From positions 1 to 54,961 of the IMG/VR virus record IMGVR_UViG_3300007346_005567: a DNA stretch of 54,961 nucleotides; one strand, written 5' to 3'. The translations under genes were made by a program, and so were the position numbers. The DNA is from a virus. Below are positions 13,499-24,800 of the stretch, one piece after another. The notes under the pieces are model-generated. The model saw only the letters and a list, made by a program, of their open reading frames with translations, did not search any database and had not been told where the DNA came from. The stretch's first letter is position 1. Every line of letters begins with the position of its first letter.

Positions 13499-16072
13499 AT
13501 GGCCGACTTTAAAGATAAAATATCAAACCTTATAAATTCACAAGTACCTGATTTTGTACTTGAAGACCACCCATTATTTTTAGACTTTGTAAAAGCATAT
13601 TATCAGTTGATGGAATCAGCTGAGATTACATTAACAAACATTGGCGATCCAGATCATTTAGTATTAGAAGGTACAACAGCTGCAAAGATTGTACTTGATG
13701 GTACAAACGTAAGTAAAGATGATGGTGACGATAACGTTCTTTTAGAAGACACAAGTTATGGTGATTTTATAAACGGCGAAACTATTACAGGTTCTACATC
13801 TGGTGCAACGACAACAGTAATAATAGAAGACGTTGATGGTGGTGGTCGTTTGTTTGTTACTCATCAAAATAAATTTATAGAAGGTGAATTAATAACAGGT
13901 TCGTCTTCAGGTGCTCAGGCAACTATAGGTAAGTACAGAGCAAACCCAGTTCAAAATATTCAACAACTTTTAGATTACGCTGATGTAGATAAAACTATAT
14001 CAGGTTTCTTATCTAAATTTAGAAACTCATTTTTAACAAGTGTACCTGATAGATTATACGAAGGTATAGATAAAAGAAATCTTACAAAAAATATTAAATC
14101 ACTATATCAATCTAAAGGTACAAAACGTGCAAGTGAAATATTTTTCAAATTACTTTTAAACGAAGACGCTGAAATAAGATACCCTAAAGATGAAATATTA
14201 AGGGTGTCTGATGGTAAATGGGATACTAAAAAAATAATTCGTTGTTTAGCATTAGGTAATTCAGAGCCTACAAATCTTATAGGTCAAACAATCACACAAG
14301 CAAACAACCCGACAGATACAAATATAAATGAAGCGACTGCAATTGTAGAAGATGTATTTAAATTTTTAATAGGTGGTGTAGAAGTTACTGAATTAGTTGT
14401 AGGTGATAATTCTGTTTCTGGTACTTTTGTTGCTGGTGAAACAATTACAGGTACAGATAATACAGACGCTGATGTTTTAGTTTCATTAACAGTTTCAAAA
14501 ATTATAGATCAAAAAACAATTACAAATGATGGTGCATTATATAACGAAGATGACCAAGTAGAAATAACAGCAGGTGGTACAGGTGCAAATGTTAAAGTTG
14601 GTACAATAGGTCCTGGTACAATACAAGAAGTATTAGTAGATACAGGTGGTACAGGTTACGCTGTAGGTGATACCATAAACTTTGGCACAGGAAATGCGAC
14701 TGCAAGAGTATCAGTTGTAAATGGTGGTGTTACATTAGAGTCTGGTACAGGTCAATTAATATTAGAAGATGAAACAGGTAAGAATGACCAATATTTTGGT
14801 AACAAAGTTGTACAAGAAGCAGGTTCAGGTAACGAAGATATTACAGATGTTAGAATGATTGAGTTTGGTAATGGTTATACATCTTTACCTAGTGTGACGG
14901 TTACGTCATCTGGTGGTAGTGGTGCAAAACTATTAGCATATGGTTCTGAAATAGGACGTGCATTAACAATGAAAGTAATTGAGTCTGGTTATAATTATCA
15001 AGCAAGTCCTGCACCAACAATAAAGTTACCAACTTATATTTTATACAATGGTCTTTCAGGTGGTTTAAGTGAAGGAGAAACAATAACTGGTGGTACTAGT
15101 AGTGTTACTGCTGAGATAGTTTCTATAGATACGGATTTGAATATTGTAAAAGCAAAAAATCATAGTGGATCATTTGTAGAGGGAGAAACAATTACTGGTG
15201 GTAATGGCGCTACATTTACTGCATTAAGATTACAACAAGCAACTGGTACAGTTTCAACAGGTACAGTTGTAACTACAGATGGTACTTTTATAAACGAAGA
15301 TGGTTGGGTATCTGAAAACTCAATGAAAATACAAGACAGTTTATTATACCAAGATTATTCATATATCATAAAAGTTGGTAGATCAATTAATGAATGGCGT
15401 GACGCATATGTAAAAACTTTACACTCTGCTGGTTTTTATTTTCAAGGTGAGATTGCCATACAGTCAAGTTTAAATGCTCAGATTAGAAGAATAACTGGAG
15501 TAAACTCTGGTGTAGAAGGTATCTTAAAAACTCTACTTACAAGAATTTACTCAAAACTTATTGGTCGTAGATTGGGTACAGAAACAGATGGTACAAGTTT
15601 AAGAGCAAATGCAAAAGCGGCTGTTGCAGCTGATTTTGATACAGATACTATAACACAATTTGATAAAACAACAAGAGATGTAACTTTAAAAACACAACCA
15701 CTTGTAATAGATTATGTAAGTAGAGTTAGACGTACTATAAACAATGTCAATGTAAGACAAGGATTTGTATATGCAGGACCTAGATTTGGCACAATAAACA
15801 AAATGATACAAACTGCATTTGGTCTTACAGCAAACGGAACGCCTAGTAGTAGTGGTATTACATTTGAACAATTAAGTGCTATTAAAGTAAAAGGTACAAG
15901 AACATCACTAGATGGTTCTAACGCAATATTTTTAATGACATCTTCAGAGGATGGTAGAAAAATCAAAACAAATTTCACAATTCCTGCACAAATAGGTGTT
16001 TTACAAGGTGATACTTTTGATGAAACACAAACCACATTTGATAATACTAATATTACAATGGATGCAGGTTAA
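13499..16072 (+). CDS. Baseplate wedge protein in the gp7 position
   Basis: 857 residues. The N-terminus (MADFKDKISNLINSQVPDFVLEDHPLFLDFVKAYYQ, split here only for description at about 1-36) is the form seen in marine T4-like wedge proteins after gp6. Short beta modules of the type F..GETITGSTSGA recur at about 90-105, 127-140, 295-310 and twice near 500-560. The N-terminal third also has an alpha-helical segment around LLDYADVDKTISGFLSKFRNSFL. Position between gp6 and gp8 genes suggests a gp7 counterpart, but sequence similarity to T4 gp7 is not obvious to me. It starts 5 bases after the gp6 stop. Confidence 0.75.
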   Translation: MADFKDKISNLINSQVPDFVLEDHPLFLDFVKAYYQLMESAEITLTNIGDPDHLVLEGTTAAKIVLDGTNVSKDDGDDNVLLEDTSYGDFINGETITGSTSGATTTVIIEDVDGGGRLFVTHQNKFIEGELITGSSSGAQATIGKYRANPVQNIQQLLDYADVDKTISGFLSKFRNSFLTSVPDRLYEGIDKRNLTKNIKSLYQSKGTKRASEIFFKLLLNEDAEIRYPKDEILRVSDGKWDTKKIIRCLALGNSEPTNLIGQTITQANNPTDTNINEATAIVEDVFKFLIGGVEVTELVVGDNSVSGTFVAGETITGTDNTDADVLVSLTVSKIIDQKTITNDGALYNEDDQVEITAGGTGANVKVGTIGPGTIQEVLVDTGGTGYAVGDTINFGTGNATARVSVVNGGVTLESGTGQLILEDETGKNDQYFGNKVVQEAGSGNEDITDVRMIEFGNGYTSLPSVTVTSSGGSGAKLLAYGSEIGRALTMKVIESGYNYQASPAPTIKLPTYILYNGLSGGLSEGETITGGTSSVTAEIVSIDTDLNIVKAKNHSGSFVEGETITGGNGATFTALRLQQATGTVSTGTVVTTDGTFINEDGWVSENSMKIQDSLLYQDYSYIIKVGRSINEWRDAYVKTLHSAGFYFQGEIAIQSSLNAQIRRITGVNSGVEGILKTLLTRIYSKLIGRRLGTETDGTSLRANAKAAVAADFDTDTITQFDKTTRDVTLKTQPLVIDYVSRVRRTINNVNVRQGFVYAGPRFGTINKMIQTAFGLTANGTPSSSGITFEQLSAIKVKGTRTSLDGSNAIFLMTSSEDGRKIKTNFTIPAQIGVLQGDTFDETQTTFDNTNITMDAG

Positions 16073-16074
16073 GA

Positions 16075-16082
16075 TATAAATA
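16075..16082 (+). promoter_or_regulatory. T4-type late promoter
   Basis: Exact TATAAATA immediately after the upstream stop codon and 13 bases before ATG 16096. Confidence 0.7.
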
Positions 16083-16095
16083 GTAAGAGAGATAT

Positions 16096-17262
16096 ATGGC
16101 AAAACAAACAATAAACATCGGATCAATCGCAAATGACGGCACAGGTTCAACACTTCGAGCCGCTGGTGATTTAGTTAATGATAACTTTAATGAAATTTAC
16201 ACAGCAATAGGTGACGGTACAACTTTAACAAATATATTAGCTGCTGGTTATATTACATCATCAAGTACAGATACATTAACTAACAAATCAGGTAATATAA
16301 GTCAATGGACAAATGACTCAGGTTATTTAACTTCATTTTCTGAAGCTAATGATTTATCATCAGCAGTTACTTGGGCTGATGTTCCTGATGCTAATATTAC
16401 ACAATCAAGTGTAACACAACACCAAGCTGCAATAAATTCAGGTGTTTCCATTACAGAAAGTCAAATAAGTGATTTACAAAGTTACATAACTGCAGGCTCA
16501 ACAACAGCACTTACTAATAAAACTTTTGACGCAAATGGCACTGGTAATTCAATTTCAAACATTGAAGTTGCTGACTTAGCGTCTGGTGTATTAGACACAG
16601 ATTTAACTACAGTTGCAGGCACAGATACTACACTTGCTTCAGCAAAAGCAATTAAAACTTATGTTGATAATGTTGCAGCTGCAGGTATACATTATCATAC
16701 AGCAGTAAGAGTAGAGTCGCCAATAAATTTAAATGCTTCATATGATAACGGTACTTTAGGTGTTGGTGCAACTTTAACTAACACAGGTACTTTAGCAGCC
16801 ATTTCAATTGATGGTGTTGCTTTAAATTTAAATGATAGAGTTTTAATTTATAATCAATCAAATGCAGCTCACAATGGTGTATATTATGTATCAACTGTTG
16901 GTGATGGTGCAACTGCTTGGGTATTAACAAGAACAACAGATACAGACAGTTATGGTGCTTCTGATCCAGACTCTTTGGGGGAAGGTGATGCCTTTTTCGT
17001 AAGTGAAGGGAATACAGGTGCTGGAGAATTATATGTAATGAATACTAATGGTACAATTACATTTGGTACTACAAATATTACATTTTCTGTAATTGCCGAA
17101 ACAGCAGTATATTCAGCAGGACAGTCATTAACACTATCAGGCACAGTATTTTCAGTAACATCGGGTTCTATAAGTTCAACACAACTAACAAGTGCTGTTG
17201 AATTGCAAATATTAGATAGTTCTGGATCAACAGTTAAATCACTATATGGTGCAGGATCGTAA
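16096..17262 (+). CDS. Virion structural / short fibre-like protein
   Basis: 388 residues. The N-terminus MAKQTINIGSIANDGTGSTL, followed by LVNDNFNEIY, is the conserved head of a structural family common in marine T4-like phages. The middle is low-complexity Thr/Ser/Asn-rich repeat of fibre type. Residues about 220-350 contain a LNLNDRVLIYNQSNAAHNGVYYVS domain typical of fibre and adhesin proteins. The last residues (LQILDSSGSTVKSLYGAGS) match the C-terminus of the 25096-25929 product, suggesting a shared attachment or folding module. Likely part of the baseplate periphery or a fibre. Confidence 0.78.
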   Translation: MAKQTINIGSIANDGTGSTLRAAGDLVNDNFNEIYTAIGDGTTLTNILAAGYITSSSTDTLTNKSGNISQWTNDSGYLTSFSEANDLSSAVTWADVPDANITQSSVTQHQAAINSGVSITESQISDLQSYITAGSTTALTNKTFDANGTGNSISNIEVADLASGVLDTDLTTVAGTDTTLASAKAIKTYVDNVAAAGIHYHTAVRVESPINLNASYDNGTLGVGATLTNTGTLAAISIDGVALNLNDRVLIYNQSNAAHNGVYYVSTVGDGATAWVLTRTTDTDSYGASDPDSLGEGDAFFVSEGNTGAGELYVMNTNGTITFGTTNITFSVIAETAVYSAGQSLTLSGTVFSVTSGSISSTQLTSAVELQILDSSGSTVKSLYGAGS

Positions 17263-17271
17263 TAAAAAGAT

Positions 17272-17279
17272 TATAAATA
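17272..17279 (+). promoter_or_regulatory. T4-type late promoter
   Basis: Exact TATAAATA, 15 bases before the gp8 start at 17295. A ribosome site (AGAGGAAT) lies between the two. Confidence 0.7.
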
Positions 17280-17294
17280 TAAAGAGGAATAACA

Positions 17295-18791
17295 ATGCCA
17301 GCAATAATAACAAATAAATTTAGAATGAACAATGCGGAACAGTTTCAGGAATCATTTTCTGAAGCTTCTCCAACAGTTTACTACTTAGGAATAGGTAGAG
17401 CACAAGAATTTGGTACTTTAACAAGACCAGATGGTAGAACAGACTACGAAGGTACAGAAACAGCACCTACTACACCAGGTGATAGTGTACTAAATGAATT
17501 TAAAAACTATGATGATCTGCTGGCTGCAAAAAAGATCACAGGTTCAGACGTTTCATTTGTTATTCCTAGAAGAAACTGGACATCAGGTACAACATACGAT
17601 ATTTACAGACACGATTACGAGGAGTTTGTAACAGGTAGCACATCAACAAGGGTTACATCAAATAGTGGTGCAACAACTTTGTTTGACTCTACTTTTTATG
17701 TAATAACTTCAGATAGAAACGTTTACAAGTGTTTAGACAATGATGGTAATACTGCTTCGACAGTAGAACCAACAGGTACTGGTACAACTTTAATTACAAC
17801 TGGTGATGGATACAAGTGGAAATATATGTACACTTTATCTGCTGCTCAACAATCAAATTTCTTATCAACTGACTTTATGGCAGTTTCAACTGACTCAACT
17901 GTATCATCAGCTGCTGTTGATGGCGCACTAGACGTAGTAAAAGTTAAAACTGGTGGATCAAGTTATACAGTTTCAGGTGGTGGTACATCAGGAACAATAA
18001 CTGCTGTGCCAATTAGAGGTGATGGTAGTGGTGGTGTTTGCTCTGTAACTTTAACTTCAGGCGCTATAACTGCTGTATCTATAACAACTGCTGGTACTGG
18101 TTACACTTCAGGTTATATTAAAAATGCTGACATCATTGCAGCTACAAATGCTGGTGGTGCTGGATCAGGTGCAGAATTAGACGTAATCATTCCACCAAAA
18201 GGTGGTCATGGTTTTAACGCCGTAGAAGAATTAGGTGGATTCTTTGTTATGTTAAATACAACATTAGAAGGAACTGAAAGTTCTAACTCTGGTGATTTTA
18301 CGGCTGCAAACGACTTTAGAAAAATTACTTTAATTAAGAATCCAAACAACGCAGCTGGTTCGGCTGCTTCTGCGTCAACATTAAGAGGCACATATGCTGT
18401 TAAAATTAATACTTCACCCACTCCAGGAACATTTGTTGTTGATGAAGAAATTAATCAGGCAAGTACAGGTGCTGTAGGTAAAGTTGTTGAATGGGATGCT
18501 ACAAATAAAATTTTATATTATGTTCAGACTAGACACAATGGCGCTGGTGCTGATACAAATGGTAACGTTACTGCTTTTAGTGGTACAAATGTAATTACTG
18601 GACAAACATCTAGTGCTACAGGTACTCCCGAAAATACTACTTCAACTGTTAACAATGTTTCATTCACTTCTGGTTATGCTACTCCTGAATTGAAACATGA
18701 TACTGGAGAAATCTTATACGTTGAAAATAGAACAAAAATTGCAAGAGCGACTGACCAAACTGAAAACATCAAACTCATTATTGAGTTTTAA
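17295..18791 (+). CDS. 8: Baseplate wedge subunit gp8
   Basis: 498 residues, longer than T4 gp8 (334), but collinear landmarks are visible: an N-terminal ITNKFRMNNAEQF, DVSFVIPRRNW (T4 has AVIPRRDW), GDGYKWKYMYTL (T4 GDGYVWEYLFEI), ITLIKNP, and the C-terminal GEILYVENRTKIARATDQTE (T4 GEMIYMENRPPIIMAMDQTE). gp8 joins gp7 and gp10 in the outer wedge. The extra length lies in the middle, about residues 215-310 and 375-455, as Gly/Thr-rich beta insertions similar to modules in the neighbouring structural genes. Confidence 0.92.
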   Translation: MPAIITNKFRMNNAEQFQESFSEASPTVYYLGIGRAQEFGTLTRPDGRTDYEGTETAPTTPGDSVLNEFKNYDDLLAAKKITGSDVSFVIPRRNWTSGTTYDIYRHDYEEFVTGSTSTRVTSNSGATTLFDSTFYVITSDRNVYKCLDNDGNTASTVEPTGTGTTLITTGDGYKWKYMYTLSAAQQSNFLSTDFMAVSTDSTVSSAAVDGALDVVKVKTGGSSYTVSGGGTSGTITAVPIRGDGSGGVCSVTLTSGAITAVSITTAGTGYTSGYIKNADIIAATNAGGAGSGAELDVIIPPKGGHGFNAVEELGGFFVMLNTTLEGTESSNSGDFTAANDFRKITLIKNPNNAAGSAASASTLRGTYAVKINTSPTPGTFVVDEEINQASTGAVGKVVEWDATNKILYYVQTRHNGAGADTNGNVTAFSGTNVITGQTSSATGTPENTTSTVNNVSFTSGYATPELKHDTGEILYVENRTKIARATDQTENIKLIIEF

Positions 18792-18807
18792 TAGGGGAAA
18801 ATAGATA

Positions 18808-21800
18808 ATGCCAAGTCCAACTGATTTTAATGTCAGTCCTTACTATGACGATTTTACAGAGTCAAAAAAGTTTCACAGAATACTTTTTAGACCTGCTTTT
18901 GCTGTTCAGGCTAGAGAATTAACTCAATCTCAAACACAATTACAAAATCAAATAGAAAGAATGTCAGATCACCTTTTTGATAAGGGATCAATGGTCATTC
19001 CTGGTGAAATTGGTTACGATTTAAAATACTATGCTGTTAAGTTAACATCTAAATCTGCTTCAACTGTAGATAGTTATATTGACACTACACTAACAGGTGG
19101 TACTTCAGGCGTTACTGCTAAAGTTGTAAACGCTGTTGCTACAGACGGTACTGATCCAGATACACTATTCGTTAAATACATGAATACTGCTTCTGATGGT
19201 GCACAAATTCCTTTTACACATGGTGAAACAATAACATCATCTAATACTTCAACAGCTGTTGTTGCTTCTTGTCATACAGGATCAGCTGCACAGATTAAAG
19301 AAGGTGTATATTACATCAATGGTTTTCACGTTCAAGTATCTGCACAAACTTTAATACTTGAAAAATATTCAGATACTCCTAGTTATAGAGTTGGTTTATC
19401 AGTAACAGAATCTTTTGTTGCACCTGGTGATGATACATCTCTAAACGATAACGCACAAGGCGTATCAAACTCAAACGCTCCTGGCGCTCACAGATTTAAA
19501 ATACTTTTAACATTAGGCAAAAAAGCATTAAACAATACTGAAGATAGTAACTTCTATGAATTGTTAAGATTGTCAAGTGGTGTATTACAAAACCAAGTTA
19601 GAACAACTGAATACGCTGTATTAGAAGATACACTTGCTCGTAGAACATTTGACGAAAGTGGTGACTATGTTGTAAGACCTTTTGATATAGATGTTAGAGA
19701 ACATTTATCTTCAGGCAACAATAGAGGTATCTTTACATCATCAGCAGGTGGTGACGCAACTAAACTTGCAGTAGGATTCTCTCCTGGAAAAGCATATGTA
19801 AAAGGTTATGAGATAGACACAATCGCAACAACTTTTTTACCTGTAGATAAGGCAAGAGATTTTGACACACAAAATAATTTTAGTACTAGATTTGATGTAG
19901 GTAACTTTGTAAACGTAACAAACGTTTATGGTTCTCCTGACATTTCAACTGCTTCAGGTGTAGAAGGATTTAAAGGTTTAACTTTACACAATACAGCAAC
20001 AAGTTCACGTGGTACTGCAAACACAGGATCAAGTTCAGATATTACTACAATTGGTAGAGCAAAAAGTAGAGGCTTTGAATATTCTTCAGGTACTGCTGCT
20101 TCAAACATATTTTCAAGTTCAAGTGTAACAAGTGCTGTTTATAAACATTATCTTTTTGATATAGTTTTATTTACACACTTAAATATTAAAACTGCACAAG
20201 CATTTACAACAGGTGAAACTGTAACTGGTAGTACTTCTGGTGCTACTGCAACAGTTCAATCTGTATCTACTACAGAAAGTGCTACAATCACAGGTGCAAC
20301 AGCAGCTGATCCTGTAGTTATTACATCTTCAAATAAATTTAAAGAAGGTCAACAAGTAACAATAACAGGTGTAGGTGGTATGACTGAATTAAATGGTAAC
20401 GTTTATACGGTTAGAAATCCATCGGCATCAAATTTTGAATTATACGACACAGACGGCACTACTTCAATTGATGGATCAGGATTTACTAGTTATACTTCAG
20501 GCGGTGCAGCTGCACATGGTGTAGTTATAGTATCAAACGTACAAGGTACTTTTGCTACTGGCGAAACAATAACAGGTGGCACATCAAGTAACACAGCAGT
20601 TATTCAAGCAGACGCTGTTGGTTTAAAAGGTGTTACTGCATTTGATATACCACAAGTTAAACAAATTGCAATGGCAGGTTCGCCTACATTTACTGCTGAT
20701 ACAGCATTAGACGCTACAAATGGCGACAATGCAACATTAACAGGTACACTATCTATCGCAAATAGTGGTACATCTGTAACAGGTTTCAATACAAGATTTA
20801 CATCTGAATTATTAGTTGGCGATTCAATATCATTTACTACAGACGGTGGTACCTCTTTAACTAGAATAGTTGAGGCTATCATTAGTGATAGTTCAATAAC
20901 ACTATCAGCTGCTGTTGGTGGATCAGACGTATCCACAAAAACAATTGCAACGAGAAGAAGAACAAAAATACAATCACCTGATAAAAATATTTCTATATTC
21001 AAACTGCCGTATGAAAATATTAAAACATTAAGAACAACTGCAAATGGTAATGCTTCAGATACAAGTTATACATTTAGAAAACATGAAATTAAAACACTAA
21101 CTGGTGATGGTATTGCAACATTTACTGCTGGTGTAGATGAAACGTTTGCCGATTTATCAGAAAATGATTTTACTATTTCAATTACAAGTTTAGGTTCTGG
21201 TGGTTCTGGTGCTGTAGGTGATGTATTAAGTTTGACAGGAAATAACCACGAAGGTTCTGCAATCTTTACTTTAAATGTTGCTAAAACACAATTAACTATT
21301 GACTTTGGTGCTAACTACGCTTCACATGACGTTAAAGCATTATTAACTATAAACAAAACGGTAGGTACTTCGAAAACAAAAACACTTAACAGTAATGAAA
21401 CACTTGCTGTATCTACACAGGCAACAATAGAGAGTGGTGTAATTAGTTTAGCAAAAGCAGACGTAATTGCTATCAATTCAATTTACATGGCACCTGACTT
21501 TAGTACGGATGCAACAATATCACATACAGACGTTACAGATAGATTTGATTTAGATACAGGTCAAAGAGATAACTTCTATGATGTTGGTAGAATAAAATTA
21601 AAAACTGGTGCGTTAACACCAACAGGTAGATTACTTGTAAACTTTAACTATTACTCTCATAGTGCAGGAGATTATTTTGATGTTGACTCATATTCAGCAA
21701 TTAATTACGAAGACATTCCTGCTTACACTTCAGACCATACAGGTGTTAGATATGAATTAAGAGATAGTTTAGACTTTAGACCAAGAGTTGATGACGCAAG

Positions 21801-24800
21801 TACAATCAGTTCAGGTAACCAAGATAGATCATTTGATGGTACTGGTAATTCAGTAGTACAACCTATCAAATTTAATTCAGACGTTAGATCAGACTTTGAA
21901 TACTATTTAGGAAGAGTAGATAAAATATTTTTAGATAAAGATGGTAACTTTAAAGTATTAAAAGGTGCTAGTTCATTAGAACCAAGAGTACCTGGTACAT
22001 TAGATAACGCAATGCACCTATACACATTGTTTTTACCTGCATATACATTGGATACATCTGAAGTTGGTATAGAACACGTTGACAACAAACGATATACAAT
22101 GAGAGATATTGGTAGAATAGAAAAGAGAATAGAAACTACAGAATACTATACTCAATTATCTCTACTAGAAACAGCTGCACAGAATTTACAAATACAAGAC
22201 TCAAATGGTTTTGATAGATTTAAAAATGGTTTCGTTGTAGATAACTTTACAGGTCACGGTATTGGTGATGTAGGAAATAACGATTACAAAGTTTCTATAG
22301 ATTACGCAAACGGTGAGTTAAGACCTACATTCCATGAAGACGCTGTACAACTTATTGAAAGAGATGATGATGGTACTGCAATTACAGCTGATGATAGAAC
22401 AACACATAACTATCAAAAGACTGGCGACTTAATAACATTACCATATACTGAGGAAACATTAATAGATCAACCTTATGCAAGTAAGGCTATCAATGTTAAC
22501 CCATTTGGTGTATTTACATGGATAGGTGCAATAGAATTAACACCTCCAGGTGATGAATGGAAAGAAACAGAAAGAGCACCTGAATTAGTTATCAACAACC
22601 CTAATGGTAGTTGGGACAACTTAACTAAAAACTCTGGTAACTCTAATCAGTTATCTGAATTTCCTATGTCAACAGTTTGGAATTCATGGCAAGATACATG
22701 GACAGGAAGACCTGTTGAAACAGAAAGAAAAAATGTAGGTACATATAAGAAAAGAGGTGGTCATGGTTGGAGAGTAATTGCAAAAGAAGAAGTAACTACT
22801 GCTCAACAAGTATCACAAACAAGAACAGGAATTAGAGCAGTTGCTGTACCTGAAACAGTAAGAACATCTATCGGTGATAGAGTTGTTTCAGTTGCATTTG
22901 TTCCTTTTATTAGAAGTAGAACATTAACATTTACTGCAACAAGATTAAAACCTAATACAAGAGTTTATCCATTCTTTGATAATATAGACGTTACTGCATA
23001 TGTAACTCCAGACGGTGGTGCATTAGGTGGTAATTTAGTTACAGACGCTAATGGTAAGGTTGAAGGTACATTTGCAATACCTGATCCTAAAACAAATTCA
23101 AATCCTAGATGGAGAACAGGTCAAAGATTATTCAGATTAACAAGTTCATCTTCAAACAGTTTAACAAACGCAAACGTAGAAACGGCTGCAAACGTTGAAT
23201 ATGTTGCAAGAGGTCTATTAGAAACAGTAAGAGAAACTATTATTTCAAGTAGAGAAGCTCGTGTAGAGATGAGAAGTGTAACAGAAAGTCAAAGTATTAC
23301 TAGAACATCCACAAGAACGGAAGAAAGACAAGTTGGTTACCATGACCCACTTGCTCAAACTTTCTTAATTGATGATGAAGGTGGTGTATTCTTAACATCT
23401 ATTGATATATTCTTTAGTACAAAAGACGCTGCAATACCAGTAACAGTTCAAGTAAGAGATGTTGTAAATGGTTATCCAGGTCAGAAAATATTACCATTCT
23501 CGGAAGTAACTTTAAATCCTAGTGCTGTAAATACAAGTACAGATGGTACAACTGCAACTAAATTTACATTTGCAAGTCCTGTTTACATACAATCAAACGT
23601 AGAGTATTGTTTTGTTGTAATGGCAAACTCACAAGACTACAATGCTTATGTGGCAAGAATAGGTGAAACATCTTTAGATACAAATAGAACAATATCTGCT
23701 CAACCATATGCTGGTGTATTATTTAAATCACAGAATGGTATGACATGGTCTGCTGAACAAAATGAAGATATGAAATTCAAATTAAGAAGAGCAGAATTTA
23801 GTAACGTAACTGGTACAGTTACATTAACTAACGATACATTAGGAACAAGAACACTTAAAAATAATGCTTTAAGAACAACAAATGGTTCTGGAGTAATTAG
23901 AGTATTCCATCCTAACCATGGTATGCACGGTACAAGTAATAACGTAACAATTGCTGGTGTACCTAGTGGTGATCACAATGGTATTGCTCATAGTGATATT
24001 AATGGAACATATACATCTATTTCAAATGTAACTTTAGATAGTTACGATATTACAACTTCTGGAACTGCAACTGCAACAGGTGATGTTGGTGGTGTTGCTG
24101 TAACAGCAACTCAAAACAGATTGTTTGATGTATTAAATTTAGGTGGTATTCAAACCGTAACTTTACCTGATACTAATATAGATTTCTATGTTAGAACAAC
24201 ATCTGGTAGATCAATACACGGATCAGAAACAGAATTTGATTTAACAACAGCTGCAAATAAAGTTGCTGTAATAGGTAACGACAATATTGCTTTCACAGCA
24301 CCTCAAATGGTTGCAAGTGAAATAAATGAAACAAACGAAACGCAAATTATAGGTGGTAAATCTTTCTATACAATATTAGAATTGACAACTGCAAATACTA
24401 AACTTTCTCCTGTATTAGATACTCAAAGAATGAGTGCCTTTACTATTCAAAACAGATTAAATAGTCCAACATCAAGTAACACACCTAATTTTGTTGCTGA
24501 TACAGCAAGTATAGGTACATCATCTGCTGCTGTTTATTGTACTAAACCAGTATTGCTAGAAAACAACTCAAAAGCGTTAGACATTAGATTAACTGCAAAC
24601 ATAAGAGCAACATCTGAAGTTGAAATGTACTTTAGAGCTGCAACAGATGGCGACAAACTAGATGATTTGGGTTGGACACCTTTCAATACAGATGGTAGTC
24701 CAGATTCATCTATTGTACCTGCTGAAGATGATACAACATTTAAAGAATACAAATATACAGCAAGTGATATAAATGACTTTACTAACTTTCAACTTAAAAT